Assembly: GCA_900768545.1 (NCBI GenBank)
Contig: CAAGDD010000006.1
Coordinates: 1 to 64,000 of the forward strand
Length of the DNA stretch: 64,000 nt
DNA from: Clostridia bacterium
GTDB taxonomy: Bacteria > Bacillota > Clostridia > Christensenellales > UBA1242
Direction: 5' to 3'
Shown here one piece after another: positions 25,746-33,498 of this stretch (positions are counted from its first letter, which is position 1; each line of letters begins with the position of its first letter). Made by a program: the position numbers and the translations under genes. A model generated the notes under the pieces. It made no database searches. It was given only the letters and a program-made list of their open reading frames with translations, and was not told where the DNA came from.

Positions 25746-27152
25746 ATGCACCCCTGTAGTCTGCTTTTAGCAACAAATTTTAATTCTATTCACGCTGTTT
25801 TGATTGTTGTGATTGTTCTTTTGATGGTTTGTTCGGCGTTCTTTTCTGCCAGCGAAACCGCATTTAATTCGATGAACATCATAAGAATTCGAAACATGGC
25901 TGAAAACAAAGTTAAGGGAGCGCGAAAAGCTTTATACATAGCAGAACATTCTGACAAAGTCTTGACCACAATTTTGGTCGGGAACAACTTGGTCAACATT
26001 ACTTCGACCACACTTTGTGCGTTTATTCTGTCACAACTTATTTCAAACGCCACCATTTTAAATATCTTAAACACGGTTGTTATGACAATAATTATTTTGA
26101 TCGTTGGTGAAATTTTGCCAAAAGCACTCGCAAAACAAAATCCAGAAAAGACCGCTTGTCGTTTTTCGGGAATTATGTATGTTTTGTTGAAGATTTTGAC
26201 ACCGCTCACTTGCCTTTTTTATTGGCTTCAAAAAGCATGCACGCGCAAAAAGGCTTCTGAAAAGAACAATGTCACAGTGACCGAAGACGAACTTGAAAGC
26301 ATTATTGACACGATGGAAGAAGAAGGTGTTTTGAAAAAAGACGAAGCAGATATGCTTCAAGGCACTTTCAAGATCAAAGAAGCGACAGCACACGATATTA
26401 TGACTCACAGAGTTGATGTTGTGTTTTTGAATATTGACGCAACAACTCAAGATATCGAAAAAACTTTTTCAGAACATCAATATAGCAGAATGCCTGTTTA
26501 CAAAGACAACACCGACAATGTTGTTGGACTTTTGAACATCAAAGATTATTTCAACGCGAAGATCGAGCACAAAAAGTGTTCACTTTCTTCACTCATGACA
26601 AAACCACTTTTTACAGCCGAAAACACCAATGTTGACACTCTTATCAAAGAAATGCAAAAGGCGAAAAAACATTTGGCTGTTGTGCTTGACGAAAACGGCG
26701 GTGTTTCTGGAATTGTGACCATGGAAGACTGCCTTGAAACTGTTGTTGGCGAAATTTATGACGAAACTGACGAAGACGAAAGCGCACCAATTCTTGTTCA
26801 ATCGGGCGACGACGAATATGATATTGACGCTGAAATTTCGGTCGACGATTTGTTCGACAGGCTCGAAATTGAAAACTTGCCAGAAAATCCTTATCAATCT
26901 TTAAACTCATTTTTGTTTGAACTTAATGAAGATATCCCAGAAAAAGGAAAAATTTATGAATACTTCACGATTGATGAAATTATCGACGATGAAGGAAACT
27001 TGATTCAACACAAAATCAACATGATTTTCACTGTTACAAAAATGGAAAATCACCGAATCAAAAAGGTTCATTTGAAAATTGTTTATTTGTCGGAAGATGA
27101 CAAGTCGAGCGACGATAAAAACGAAAAAACAGAGCAAAAAGACGGCGAATAA
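25746..27152 (+). CDS. CNNM/CorC-family transporter (DUF21-CBS-CorC_HlyC)
   Basis: The ATG at 25746 is preceded by TAGGAGA. The 468-residue product has the full domain order: a DUF21 membrane domain (about residues 18-165, with FFSASETAFNS and GEILPKALAK), a paired CBS domain (about 195-335, with IMTHRVDVV, SRMPVYKDN, VVGLLNIKDY and HLAVVLDENGGVSGIVTMEDCLE split between the two), and a C-terminal CorC_HlyC domain (about 350-445). CNNM/CorC proteins export or regulate Mg2+; an MpfA-like role in magnesium resistance is likely. The charged C-terminus (SDDKNEKTEQKDGE) is unusual. No M-box is recognised in the leader. Confidence 0.88.
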   Translation: MHPCSLLLATNFNSIHAVLIVVIVLLMVCSAFFSASETAFNSMNIIRIRNMAENKVKGARKALYIAEHSDKVLTTILVGNNLVNITSTTLCAFILSQLISNATILNILNTVVMTIIILIVGEILPKALAKQNPEKTACRFSGIMYVLLKILTPLTCLFYWLQKACTRKKASEKNNVTVTEDELESIIDTMEEEGVLKKDEADMLQGTFKIKEATAHDIMTHRVDVVFLNIDATTQDIEKTFSEHQYSRMPVYKDNTDNVVGLLNIKDYFNAKIEHKKCSLSSLMTKPLFTAENTNVDTLIKEMQKAKKHLAVVLDENGGVSGIVTMEDCLETVVGEIYDETDEDESAPILVQSGDDEYDIDAEISVDDLFDRLEIENLPENPYQSLNSFLFELNEDIPEKGKIYEYFTIDEIIDDEGNLIQHKINMIFTVTKMENHRIKKVHLKIVYLSEDDKSSDDKNEKTEQKDGE

Positions 27153-27172
27153 TCTTTTTTGATGGAGAACGA

Positions 27173-27787
27173 ATGAAGAAAAAATGCTTGATTTTGAGCG
27201 GAAGCCCAAAACTTGGCGGAAACACCGCAAAACTTATAAAAATTTTTGAAGAAAACTGCGATTTAGACTGCGAAACTGTCTATGCTTATCCTTTAAAAGG
27301 AACAAAAGGCATTTCGGGTTGTTTGGATTGCGGCGCTTGTGGAAAGAATAAATTTTGTGCAGTGCACGACGAATTTGACAAAATCTTGAAAGATGATTTT
27401 GATGTTTTTGTTATTGCTAGTCCTATTTTTATGTCAAATTTGCCCGGACCAATGATAAACCTTGTCAGCCGTTTCAATTTTGATTTCAACAACCATAAAC
27501 AACTTCAAATCAAGACCAATTTCAAAGAAAAACAAGGCGTTTTGATTTTGCTGGGCGGCGGCGGAGCGTGCAAACCTTTGCAAGGTCAGTCAAACGAAGA
27601 CAATCCGTTTAGACAAGCCCAATTTGTTTTCAAAAAGACAAACTCAATACTCTTGAAAGAAAATGTTGTTTTGTGTCTAAACGCCGACAAACAAAAAGTT
27701 GAAGAAAACAAAGAAATTATCCAAAAAGTTAAGCGCATTGCTCAAAATGTCGGCCGAAAAAAATGTGACGAAATGACTTTGATTTAA
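27173..27787 (+). CDS. Flavodoxin-fold NADPH-dependent FMN reductase family protein
   Basis: The 204-residue product begins with the FMN-binding loop LILSGSPKLGGNT and contains a cysteine cluster GCLDCGACGKNKFC around residues 45-58, typical of iron-sulphur-flavoprotein-like NAD(P)H oxidoreductases. FVIASPIFMSNLPGPM supplies the second flavin loop. It likely transfers electrons from NAD(P)H to quinone-like or metal substrates. GATGGAGAA precedes the ATG; 20 bases separate it from the CNNM gene, so the two are probably co-transcribed. Confidence 0.8.
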   Translation: MKKKCLILSGSPKLGGNTAKLIKIFEENCDLDCETVYAYPLKGTKGISGCLDCGACGKNKFCAVHDEFDKILKDDFDVFVIASPIFMSNLPGPMINLVSRFNFDFNNHKQLQIKTNFKEKQGVLILLGGGGACKPLQGQSNEDNPFRQAQFVFKKTNSILLKENVVLCLNADKQKVEENKEIIQKVKRIAQNVGRKKCDEMTLI

Positions 27788-27816
27788 TTGTAATTTTGTT
27801 TTAAGTGTGTTAAAAT
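27788..27816 (+). promoter_or_regulatory. Promoter of the SecB-like gene
   Basis: TTGTAA and TAAAAT with a 17-base spacer. Confidence 0.6.
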
Positions 27817-27837
27817 ATTTGCACAAGGAGATTTTTT

Positions 27838-28233
27838 ATGGAACAAGAAAATATTATTAAACCACATTTAGTTAAACCAGTGCTTGAAAAAGTTATTTTC
27901 GAAAAAATGGCTTTCCCAGCACAAAACGCTATGATTAATATCAAGCCAGAAGATATGATCGATGTTAGAAAAGTTAGCGAAGAAGTTGTTAAGGTTACTG
28001 CTGAAAGACATCTCACTATCAGCCCAGCAAACTTGATGAGAGTTTCTGTTTCGATGAGCATTGATATTCCTGTTGATTCAATCGAATTTTCAAAGCTTGA
28101 AGATCCAAAAGGTTATATCAAAAACAGCCAACCTGTTCGCATTTTGATTTCTTACATTTCAAATGTTATCACAAATTTGACTATCAATTCGATTTTGGGA
28201 CCTATCGTTACTCCACCAAATATTCAAGAATAG
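27838..28233 (+). CDS. SecB-like protein (131 aa)
   Basis: The ATG follows AAGGAGA. The protein is beta-rich: SVSMSIDIPVDSIEF is followed by NSQPVRILISYISNVITNL and ends ILGPIVTPPNIQE. That end resembles the SecB-like family of Bacillota, in which the last helix is preceded by a P-LVLPPIN-type strand. SecB proteins are holdase chaperones feeding Sec export, or partners of toxin-antitoxin modules. No toxin is adjacent. The call is from pattern only, with an alternative of an unrelated beta-rich protein. A GNAT gene follows seven bases later. Confidence 0.45.
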   Translation: MEQENIIKPHLVKPVLEKVIFEKMAFPAQNAMINIKPEDMIDVRKVSEEVVKVTAERHLTISPANLMRVSVSMSIDIPVDSIEFSKLEDPKGYIKNSQPVRILISYISNVITNLTINSILGPIVTPPNIQE

Positions 28234-28240
28234 GAAAAAT

Positions 28241-28753
28241 ATGAAAATTTTAGAAACTGAAAGATTGTATTTGCGTCCATTCAATTTGGAAGATACAAAA
28301 CGCGTTACACAAGTTTGCAACGACAAAAATGTCACAAGATATTTGCCGTTTCCTTATCCTTATGAAGAGAAATTGGCTATCGATTGGATATCAAAAATGC
28401 CAAATGAAAAGGCTCTTGACTGCGCAATAATTTTCAAAGAAAATGATTTGCTAATCGGGGCGATCAGTTTGATGAAAAAAGACGATTATGTGGCAGAACT
28501 TGGCTATTGGCTCGACCCTGTCTATAAAGGCAAAGGCTTGATGACCGAGATCGCGACGGCTGTTGTAAATTATGGCTTTGAAAACTTGCATTATCACAAA
28601 ATTTTTGCAAAACATTATGCCGAAAATTTGGCGAGTGGTCGCGTTATGCAAAAAATTGGAATGCAATTTGTCGGCACGCTGAAAGAACACACTTTCAAAG
28701 ATGGAAAGTTTTATGATGTTAAACTTTACGAAATTTTAAATCAAAAAAAATAA
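28241..28753 (+). CDS. RimJ/RimL-type GNAT acetyltransferase
   Basis: The 170-residue protein starts with TERLYLRPFNLEDT, the usual RimJ/L beginning, and has AELGYWLDPVYKGKGLMTEIATAVVNY as separate LGYWLDP and GKGLMTE acyl-CoA-binding segments. HYHKIFAKHYAENLASGRVM carries the N-x-x-S and M-x-K-x-G region that ends GMQFVGTLK. It acetylates an N-terminal or small-molecule amine; the substrate is unknown. AGGAAA precedes the ATG, and it is probably co-transcribed with the SecB-like gene. Confidence 0.88.
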   Translation: MKILETERLYLRPFNLEDTKRVTQVCNDKNVTRYLPFPYPYEEKLAIDWISKMPNEKALDCAIIFKENDLLIGAISLMKKDDYVAELGYWLDPVYKGKGLMTEIATAVVNYGFENLHYHKIFAKHYAENLASGRVMQKIGMQFVGTLKEHTFKDGKFYDVKLYEILNQKK

Positions 28754-28771
28754 ACTCCTTTTGGAGTTTTT
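28752..28771 (+). terminator. Terminator-like hairpin abutting tRNA-Gly
   Basis: AAACTCC-TTTT-GGAGTTT with a short T-run ending two bases before the tRNA. The tRNA has no promoter of its own, so readthrough or processing is likely here. Confidence 0.6.
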
Positions 28772-28773
28772 GT

Positions 28774-28847
28774 GCGGGTATAGTACATCGGTAATATATG
28801 GCCTTCCCAAGGCTGAGAGACGGGTTCGACTCCCGTTACCCGCTCCA
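28774..28847 (+). tRNA. tRNA-Gly(CCC)
   Basis: Acceptor GCGGGTA/TACCCGC, anticodon loop TTCCCAA (CCC), T-loop TTCGACT, discriminator T and an encoded CCA. Confidence 0.93.
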
Positions 28848-28848
28848 T

Positions 28849-28965
28849 AGCGAAAATTCTGCGTTTTGGCTCATTTTTGAACTATGTTCGAAAAGTATCT
28901 CATTGGCACTTGAATTTTCGCTCTATCTCGCCAAACGAAAATCGCACTTCGTTGCTTTTGAGCCA
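28849..28965. repeat. Palindromic repeat following tRNA-Gly (second family)
   Basis: AGCGAAAATTC (28849) and GAATTTTCGCT (28912) are perfect inverted ends of a 74-bp unit. The next bases, CTCGCCAAACGAAAATCGCA, match CTCGCGACCAAACGAAAATCGCA after tRNA-Gln at 45534. Both copies follow tRNA genes. Confidence 0.65.
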
Positions 28966-29031
28966 TGTCGAAATTTTTATAATGTAAAAAATTTAAGGGG
29001 ATTAAATCAAATTTTAATTCCTTTATTTTTT

Positions 29032-29059
29032 TTGAAGATAAAAAGTTTTGTGTTATAAT
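29032..29059 (+). promoter_or_regulatory. Promoter with very short predicted 5' leader
   Basis: TTGAAG and TATAAT are 16 bases apart; the -10 ends nine bases before the ATG and no ribosome site is visible. Confidence 0.55.
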
Positions 29060-29068
29060 GATTTTGAA

Positions 29069-29860
29069 ATGGAAAACGAAGAAGTTAAGACAAATAAAAG
29101 ATTTTTAAATTCAAATATGATTAAATTGATCGCGATTATAGCTATGACGATCGACCACATTGCGTGGGCGGTCTATCAAGGATATTCGACGCACCCAGCC
29201 GCGATTGTTATGCATGTGATTGGAAGATTGACTTGCCCGATTATGTGTTTTTGCGTTGCCGAAGGATATCATTACACTCGCGATGTCAAAAAATACACGC
29301 GCAGACTGTTTTTGTTTGCACTTATATCGCATGTGCCATATATGCTTCAATCGATGTCGTTTAAAGAATTTGGCTGGCTTTCGCTCGTTCCTTTCGCGAC
29401 TGGAAACGGCTTCTTCGGGCATGTTTTAAATCAAACAAGCGTGATGTGGTCGCTCGCAATCGGGCTTGTTATGCTTCGAATTGCTGACAGCGAAAAATTG
29501 CCAAAGTGGTCAAAACCTATCTTGGTGATTTTGTTGTGCTTTGCGGCGTTCCCAGCTGATTGGAGTTGTATCGCATCGTTGTTTATCTTGTCAATCGGCA
29601 CAAATCGCGGAAAGCCTTTGAAACAAATTTTGTGGTGCTTGTTTTACGCAACAATCTATGCTTTGGTCTATATTTTTGCACTCAATCAAACTTATGGGCT
29701 GATCCAATTTGGCGTTGTGCTTGCGATTCCTGTTATTGCACTTTACAATGGTGAGCGTGGAAAGAATCCAAAATTCAACAAGTTTATGAAGTGGCTTTTC
29801 TATGTTTATTATCCGCTGCACCTTTTGATCATTTTTGGAATAACTCAAATCTTGGCGTAA
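29069..29860 (+). CDS. TraX-family membrane protein
   Basis: I start at the ATG at 29069 because the longer frame crosses the -10 box. The 263-residue product has about seven or eight hydrophobic segments and the TraX signature: LNSNMIKLIAIIAMTIDHIAW near the start, IGRLTCPIMCFCVAEGYHYTR, and YVYYPLHLLIIFGI at the end. TraX of the F plasmid acetylates pilin; the chromosomal relatives in Bacillota probably acetylate another surface substrate. The next gene starts 10 bases downstream. Confidence 0.88.
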   Translation: MENEEVKTNKRFLNSNMIKLIAIIAMTIDHIAWAVYQGYSTHPAAIVMHVIGRLTCPIMCFCVAEGYHYTRDVKKYTRRLFLFALISHVPYMLQSMSFKEFGWLSLVPFATGNGFFGHVLNQTSVMWSLAIGLVMLRIADSEKLPKWSKPILVILLCFAAFPADWSCIASLFILSIGTNRGKPLKQILWCLFYATIYALVYIFALNQTYGLIQFGVVLAIPVIALYNGERGKNPKFNKFMKWLFYVYYPLHLLIIFGITQILA

Positions 29861-29870
29861 AAGGGGACTT

Positions 29871-30386
29871 ATGAAAACGAATCAAAAAACTTTGATCATT
29901 GCGGGCTACGCGGGTGTCGGCAAAAGCGTTTTGGGAAAGAAATATCAAAATGTGCTCGACCTTGAAAGCAGTCCATATCGCTGGGACTATTCAAATGTCG
30001 ATGCTGATCATGAAAAATTGAAAGGTGCAAAAGGCAGAACACCAAACAAAAATTATCCACAAAATTATATTGACGCGATTGAAAAGGCGAAAAGTGAATA
30101 TGACGTAATTTGTGTGTGGATGCACTTTGACCACGCGATCCCTGTTTATGTTGAAAACAACATCGATTTTGTGTTGTGTTTTCCAAGTCTTGAAGCGATT
30201 GAAGAATATAAAAACAAATATGTTGAGCGAGGAAACACAAAAGAATTTGCCGACCACTTAATTGAAATTTATGAAGAAATTTTTAAAAAGTGTATGGCGA
30301 TGCCAAACGAAAAAATTATTTTGGGCAAAGGTGAAACTTTGGAAGCGGCACTTTTGAAAATGGGTGTTAAATTGATAGAGAAATAA
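29871..30386 (+). CDS. P-loop NTPase/kinase-like protein (171 aa)
   Basis: Walker A is IAGYAGVGKS (about residues 10-19). The rest resembles small phage- and Bacillota-type nucleotide kinase-like proteins: YDVICVWMHFDHAIPV looks like the Walker B strand, and NIDFVLCFPS with EEYKNKYVERGN supplies a possible lid. The substrate is unknown. AAAAGGGGA precedes the ATG, 10 bases after the TraX-like gene, so the two form a unit. Confidence 0.65.
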   Translation: MKTNQKTLIIAGYAGVGKSVLGKKYQNVLDLESSPYRWDYSNVDADHEKLKGAKGRTPNKNYPQNYIDAIEKAKSEYDVICVWMHFDHAIPVYVENNIDFVLCFPSLEAIEEYKNKYVERGNTKEFADHLIEIYEEIFKKCMAMPNEKIILGKGETLEAALLKMGVKLIEK

Positions 30387-30389
30387 CAT

Positions 30390-30436
30390 TTTCGCGGGCT
30401 TGATTTGTGCAAAAGATAAACGACAAGCGCGCGAAA
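30390..30436. repeat. Imperfect palindrome after the P-loop gene
   Basis: TTTCGCGGGCTTG and CAAGCGCGCGAAA pair at 12 of 13 positions over a 21-base loop. There is no T-run. It is GC-rich for this genome. Confidence 0.5.
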
Positions 30437-30471
30437 TAAAATTATGTCCACACTTTGGGAAAAACTCAACC

Positions 30472-30500
30472 TTGACAACAGCCTATCTTTGTGATATATT
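30472..30500 (+). promoter_or_regulatory. Strong promoter
   Basis: TTGACA and TATATT with a 17-base spacer and extended -10 (TGA). Confidence 0.85.
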
Positions 30501-30519
30501 TTGTTTGAGCGGGGGATTT

Positions 30520-31107
30520 ATGCAAAATGTTTTTTATGGACCACAAACGGGGCTTCCTATCAAAGGAAACGGCTCGCTTGGGTTTGGATATATTGCATGT
30601 TTTGAAGAATATTATTGGATTCCAAATCATATGTTTGCTGAATATGTGTGCCGTTTGGCAAAGATAGTCAATGACAAAATTGAAAGCGAAAATTTGGACG
30701 CGGCACAAGCGAAAAACTTGTTTTTGGAAAAACTTGCTGATACAAAAATTGACCAAATCGCACTCGACAAGCGTTATCGCGTTTGCAAGTCGATTTGCCA
30801 AATCGAAACCGAAGAGATGCAAGAGTTTTTGGAAGTTTTGCTTGGCGTGAATGTTGACGAACGCGTGCCAATTACGCCACTTATCAAAGACAATGTCATT
30901 GTCACAAAAAACGGCGTCAATGTGTATGGAATTGTGTTTGCGTGCCAAACTATTTCGCCATATTACTGGCCACAAGATTATGTAAATGAAGAGCTTTTTC
31001 ATTACACAAAACAAGAACAAGAATTTTTGCAGATCCAACAAAAGTGGCAAGATGAAAGACTTGCAAAACGCTCATCATCAAAACATTTTGAAGAAAGAGA
31101 AAGATAA
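30520..31107 (+). CDS. Hypothetical protein (195 aa)
   Basis: The ATG at 30520 has GCGGGGG ahead and lies 20 bases after the -10 box; upstream in-frame codons would precede the transcript. The N-terminus (MQNVFYGPQTGLPIKGNGSLGFGYIACFEEYYWIPN is the region of interest, split as FYGPQTGLPIKGNGSLGFG) is Gly- and aromatic-rich; the rest is helical with an acidic/basic C-terminus. No family is recognised. Cytoplasmic, monocistronic. Confidence 0.65.
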   Translation: MQNVFYGPQTGLPIKGNGSLGFGYIACFEEYYWIPNHMFAEYVCRLAKIVNDKIESENLDAAQAKNLFLEKLADTKIDQIALDKRYRVCKSICQIETEEMQEFLEVLLGVNVDERVPITPLIKDNVIVTKNGVNVYGIVFACQTISPYYWPQDYVNEELFHYTKQEQEFLQIQQKWQDERLAKRSSSKHFEERER

Positions 31108-31134
31108 ACAGCGCACCCGGCGTTGTTTTTTTGT
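31107..31134 (+). terminator. Rho-independent terminator
   Basis: AACAGCGC/GCGTTGTT with a five-base loop and T-run, overlapping the stop codon. Confidence 0.8.
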
Positions 31135-31274
31135 TTTGTGATTTGACAACATTAATGAAAATTTGAATGGAAGATATACAAACAATTTTGCTTTGTTTTT
31201 GACAAAGTTTTTAAAATTTTATTAAACTTCTTTGAGAATTTTAAACAATCTTTGGACAAGAAATCAAAGTTTGT

Positions 31275-31348
31275 TTCGACAAAAATTGTGGGCAAGAAAA
31301 TAATATTTGTCATAAAAACTTTACATTTTTTGAGCAAAAACTTATAAT
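31275..31348 (+). promoter_or_regulatory. groESL promoter; no CIRCE element
   Basis: TTTACA (31320) and TATAAT (31343) have a 17-base spacer. The region from there to groES holds no CIRCE or CtsR site. A TTCGACA motif at 31275 is a weak candidate Spo0A-type box. The 5' leader is about 80 bases. Confidence 0.7.
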
Positions 31349-31434
31349 ATTTATGTGTGTGCGAAAAAGTCGCGCAAGGTTTTGATTTTTGGCAGAGCAT
31401 GCAAGCCAAATTTCAAAACAAAAAGGAGAGATTT

Positions 31435-31722
31435 ATGAAATTGAAACCAATTTTTGATAGAGTTGTTTTGCAACCAAAAGAAGCAGACAAAGAAACAAAG
31501 AGCGGAATTATTTTGCCTACCGCTTCACAAGAAAAATCGCAAATCGCAAAGGTTGTCGCTGTGGGCGAAGGTGGAATGGTTGATGGCGAAAAAGTTGAAA
31601 TGAAAGTTAAGGTCGGTCAAGAAGTTTTGTTTGCAAAATATAGCGGAACAGAAGTAAATTTTGACGGACAAAAATATATTGTATTAAAACAAAGCGATAT
31701 TCTCGCTATTTTGGAGGACTAA
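31435..31722 (+). CDS. groES: Co-chaperonin GroES
   Basis: The 95-residue co-chaperonin caps the GroEL ring. It starts KLKPIFDRVVLQPKEA, has the mobile loop around residues 17-31 (DKETKSGIILPTASQEK in two segments), and VVAVGEGG and YIVLKQSDILAILED at the end. AAGGAGAG precedes the ATG. groEL starts two bases after the stop, with its ribosome site GGAGGA inside the groES end. Confidence 0.97.
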   Translation: MKLKPIFDRVVLQPKEADKETKSGIILPTASQEKSQIAKVVAVGEGGMVDGEKVEMKVKVGQEVLFAKYSGTEVNFDGQKYIVLKQSDILAILED

Positions 31723-31723
31723 T

Positions 31724-33337
31724 ATGTCAAAGGTTATGATGCAAGGCGAAGAAGCTAGAAAAAGTTTGGAAGCGGGCGTAAACAAACTCGCAAACACAGT
31801 TAAAATCACACTTGGGCCAAAGGGCAGAAATGTTGTGCTCGGCAAAAAATATGCGTCACCACTTATCACAAACGATGGGGTGACAATTGCGAAAGAAATT
31901 GAACTATCTGATCCATTCGAAAATATGGGAGCCGAACTTATCCGTGAAGTTTCGGTCAAGACAAACGATGTTGCCGGCGACGGAACAACAACTGCTTGCG
32001 TTTTGGCACAAGCGATGATTAGAGAAGGTCTTAAAAACTTCACCGCTGGAGCAAATCCAATTATTTTGAAGAAAGGAATTTTCAAGGCTGTTGATGTGGC
32101 CGTTGACGAACTTAAAAAATTGAGCAAGCCAGTATCGAGTTCGAAAGATATCGAACAAGTTGCAAGCATTTCTGCTGGCGATGAAACAGTTGGAAAACTT
32201 ATTGCTCAAGCGATGGATAAAGTTGGAAGCGACGGCGTGATCACTGTTGAAGAATCTCAAACAATGCAAACCGAACTTTCTGTTGTTGAAGGAATGCAAT
32301 TTGAAAGGGGATATTTGTCACCTTATATGTCAACAAATTCTGAAAAGATGATCGCCGAACTTGAAGCACCATACATTTTGATCACTGACAACAAAATTTC
32401 AAATATTAACGAAATTTTGCCAGTTTTGGAACAAATTGTTAAGGTTGGCGGAAAACTCTTAATCATCGCTGACGATGTTGAAGGTGAAGCGTTGACCGCA
32501 CTTATTTTAAACAAATTGAGAGGCTCGCTTTCTGTTGTGGCTGTCAAAGCACCAAGTTTTGGTGACAAGAGAAAGGCTATGCTCGAAGATATTGCTATTC
32601 TCACCGGCGGCACTTTGGTGTCAAACGAACTTGGAATTGACTTTAAGAGCGTAGGACTTGAAAATCTCGGCCGTGCAAAACTTGTCACTGTTGACAAGGA
32701 TAAAACAACAATCGTTGAAGGTGCTGGCGATAGCGAAAGCATTAAAGCGAGAGTGGCACAACTTAAAGACCAAATCAAAGAAACCACAAGCGATTATGAA
32801 AAAGAAAAACTTTCAGAACGTTTGGCAAAACTCTCTGGCGGCGTTGCTGTGATTAAAGTTGGCGCGGCGACAGAAGTTGAGATGAAAGAGAAAAAACTTC
32901 GAATTGAAGATGCTCTTTCTGCAACGAAAGCTGCTTCTGAAGAAGGTGTTGTTCCTGGTGGCGGCGTTGCACTTTTGAAGACAACTCCTGCAATTAGAAA
33001 ACTTGTTGAAACTTTGGACGGCGACGAAAAAACAGGGGCAATGATCGTTTTGAGAGCGGTTGAAGAACCTATCCGTCAAATTGCACTCAACGCTGGCATT
33101 GACGGCGGGGTTGTTGTAAACAAAATTTATGAAAATCTCTCAAAACCTGCTTATGGCTTTGACGCTTTAAACAACGAATATTGCGACCTTGTTGAAAAAG
33201 GTATTTTGGATCCAACAAAAGTTTCTCGTTCGGCACTTCAAAACGCTGCATCTGTTTCGGCAACACTTTTGACCACAGAAGCACTTGTTGTTGAAATTGA
33301 AGACGAAAAAAAGCCTGACCAACGCGACGTTTATTAA
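31724..33337 (+). CDS. groEL: Chaperonin GroEL
   Basis: GroEL folds proteins in an ATP-driven double ring. The 537-residue length is usual. Visible are TLGPKGRNVVLGKKY, the ATP site DVAGDGTTTACVLAQAM, the apical-domain NTNSEKM-like region and IIADDVEGEALTALI, and ALSATKAASEEGVVPGGGVAL. The C-terminus ends EDEKKPDQRDVY and lacks the usual GGM repeats. It forms an operon with groES and has a strong terminator. No CIRCE element controls it. Confidence 0.97.
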   Translation: MSKVMMQGEEARKSLEAGVNKLANTVKITLGPKGRNVVLGKKYASPLITNDGVTIAKEIELSDPFENMGAELIREVSVKTNDVAGDGTTTACVLAQAMIREGLKNFTAGANPIILKKGIFKAVDVAVDELKKLSKPVSSSKDIEQVASISAGDETVGKLIAQAMDKVGSDGVITVEESQTMQTELSVVEGMQFERGYLSPYMSTNSEKMIAELEAPYILITDNKISNINEILPVLEQIVKVGGKLLIIADDVEGEALTALILNKLRGSLSVVAVKAPSFGDKRKAMLEDIAILTGGTLVSNELGIDFKSVGLENLGRAKLVTVDKDKTTIVEGAGDSESIKARVAQLKDQIKETTSDYEKEKLSERLAKLSGGVAVIKVGAATEVEMKEKKLRIEDALSATKAASEEGVVPGGGVALLKTTPAIRKLVETLDGDEKTGAMIVLRAVEEPIRQIALNAGIDGGVVVNKIYENLSKPAYGFDALNNEYCDLVEKGILDPTKVSRSALQNAASVSATLLTTEALVVEIEDEKKPDQRDVY

Positions 33338-33344
33338 AATATAC

Positions 33345-33373
33345 AAATCCCTGCAAACGCGGGGATTTTTTTG
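33345..33373 (+). terminator. Rho-independent terminator of groESL
   Basis: AAATCCCTGC/GCGGGGATTT with an AAAC loop and T-run. Confidence 0.9.
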
Positions 33374-33424
33374 TCTATTTGTTTAACCGACAAGTTTAGA
33401 CCACAATTTTGTTCGACTATAATA

Positions 33425-33453
33425 TTGACAATAAAAGTGCTTTGTGTTACAAT
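33425..33453 (+). promoter_or_regulatory. Strong promoter
   Basis: TTGACA and TACAAT with a 17-base spacer; the transcript start is about 40 bases before the ATG of the 494-residue protein. Confidence 0.85.
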
Positions 33454-33498
33454 AATAAAAGACGGAAAATTGTCGCAAAATACAAAAGGGGATTATGT

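Noticed and set aside
31152..31409. 85-codon minus-strand frame before groES
   Set aside because: No ribosome site, low-complexity Phe/Lys composition, and it covers the groESL promoter.
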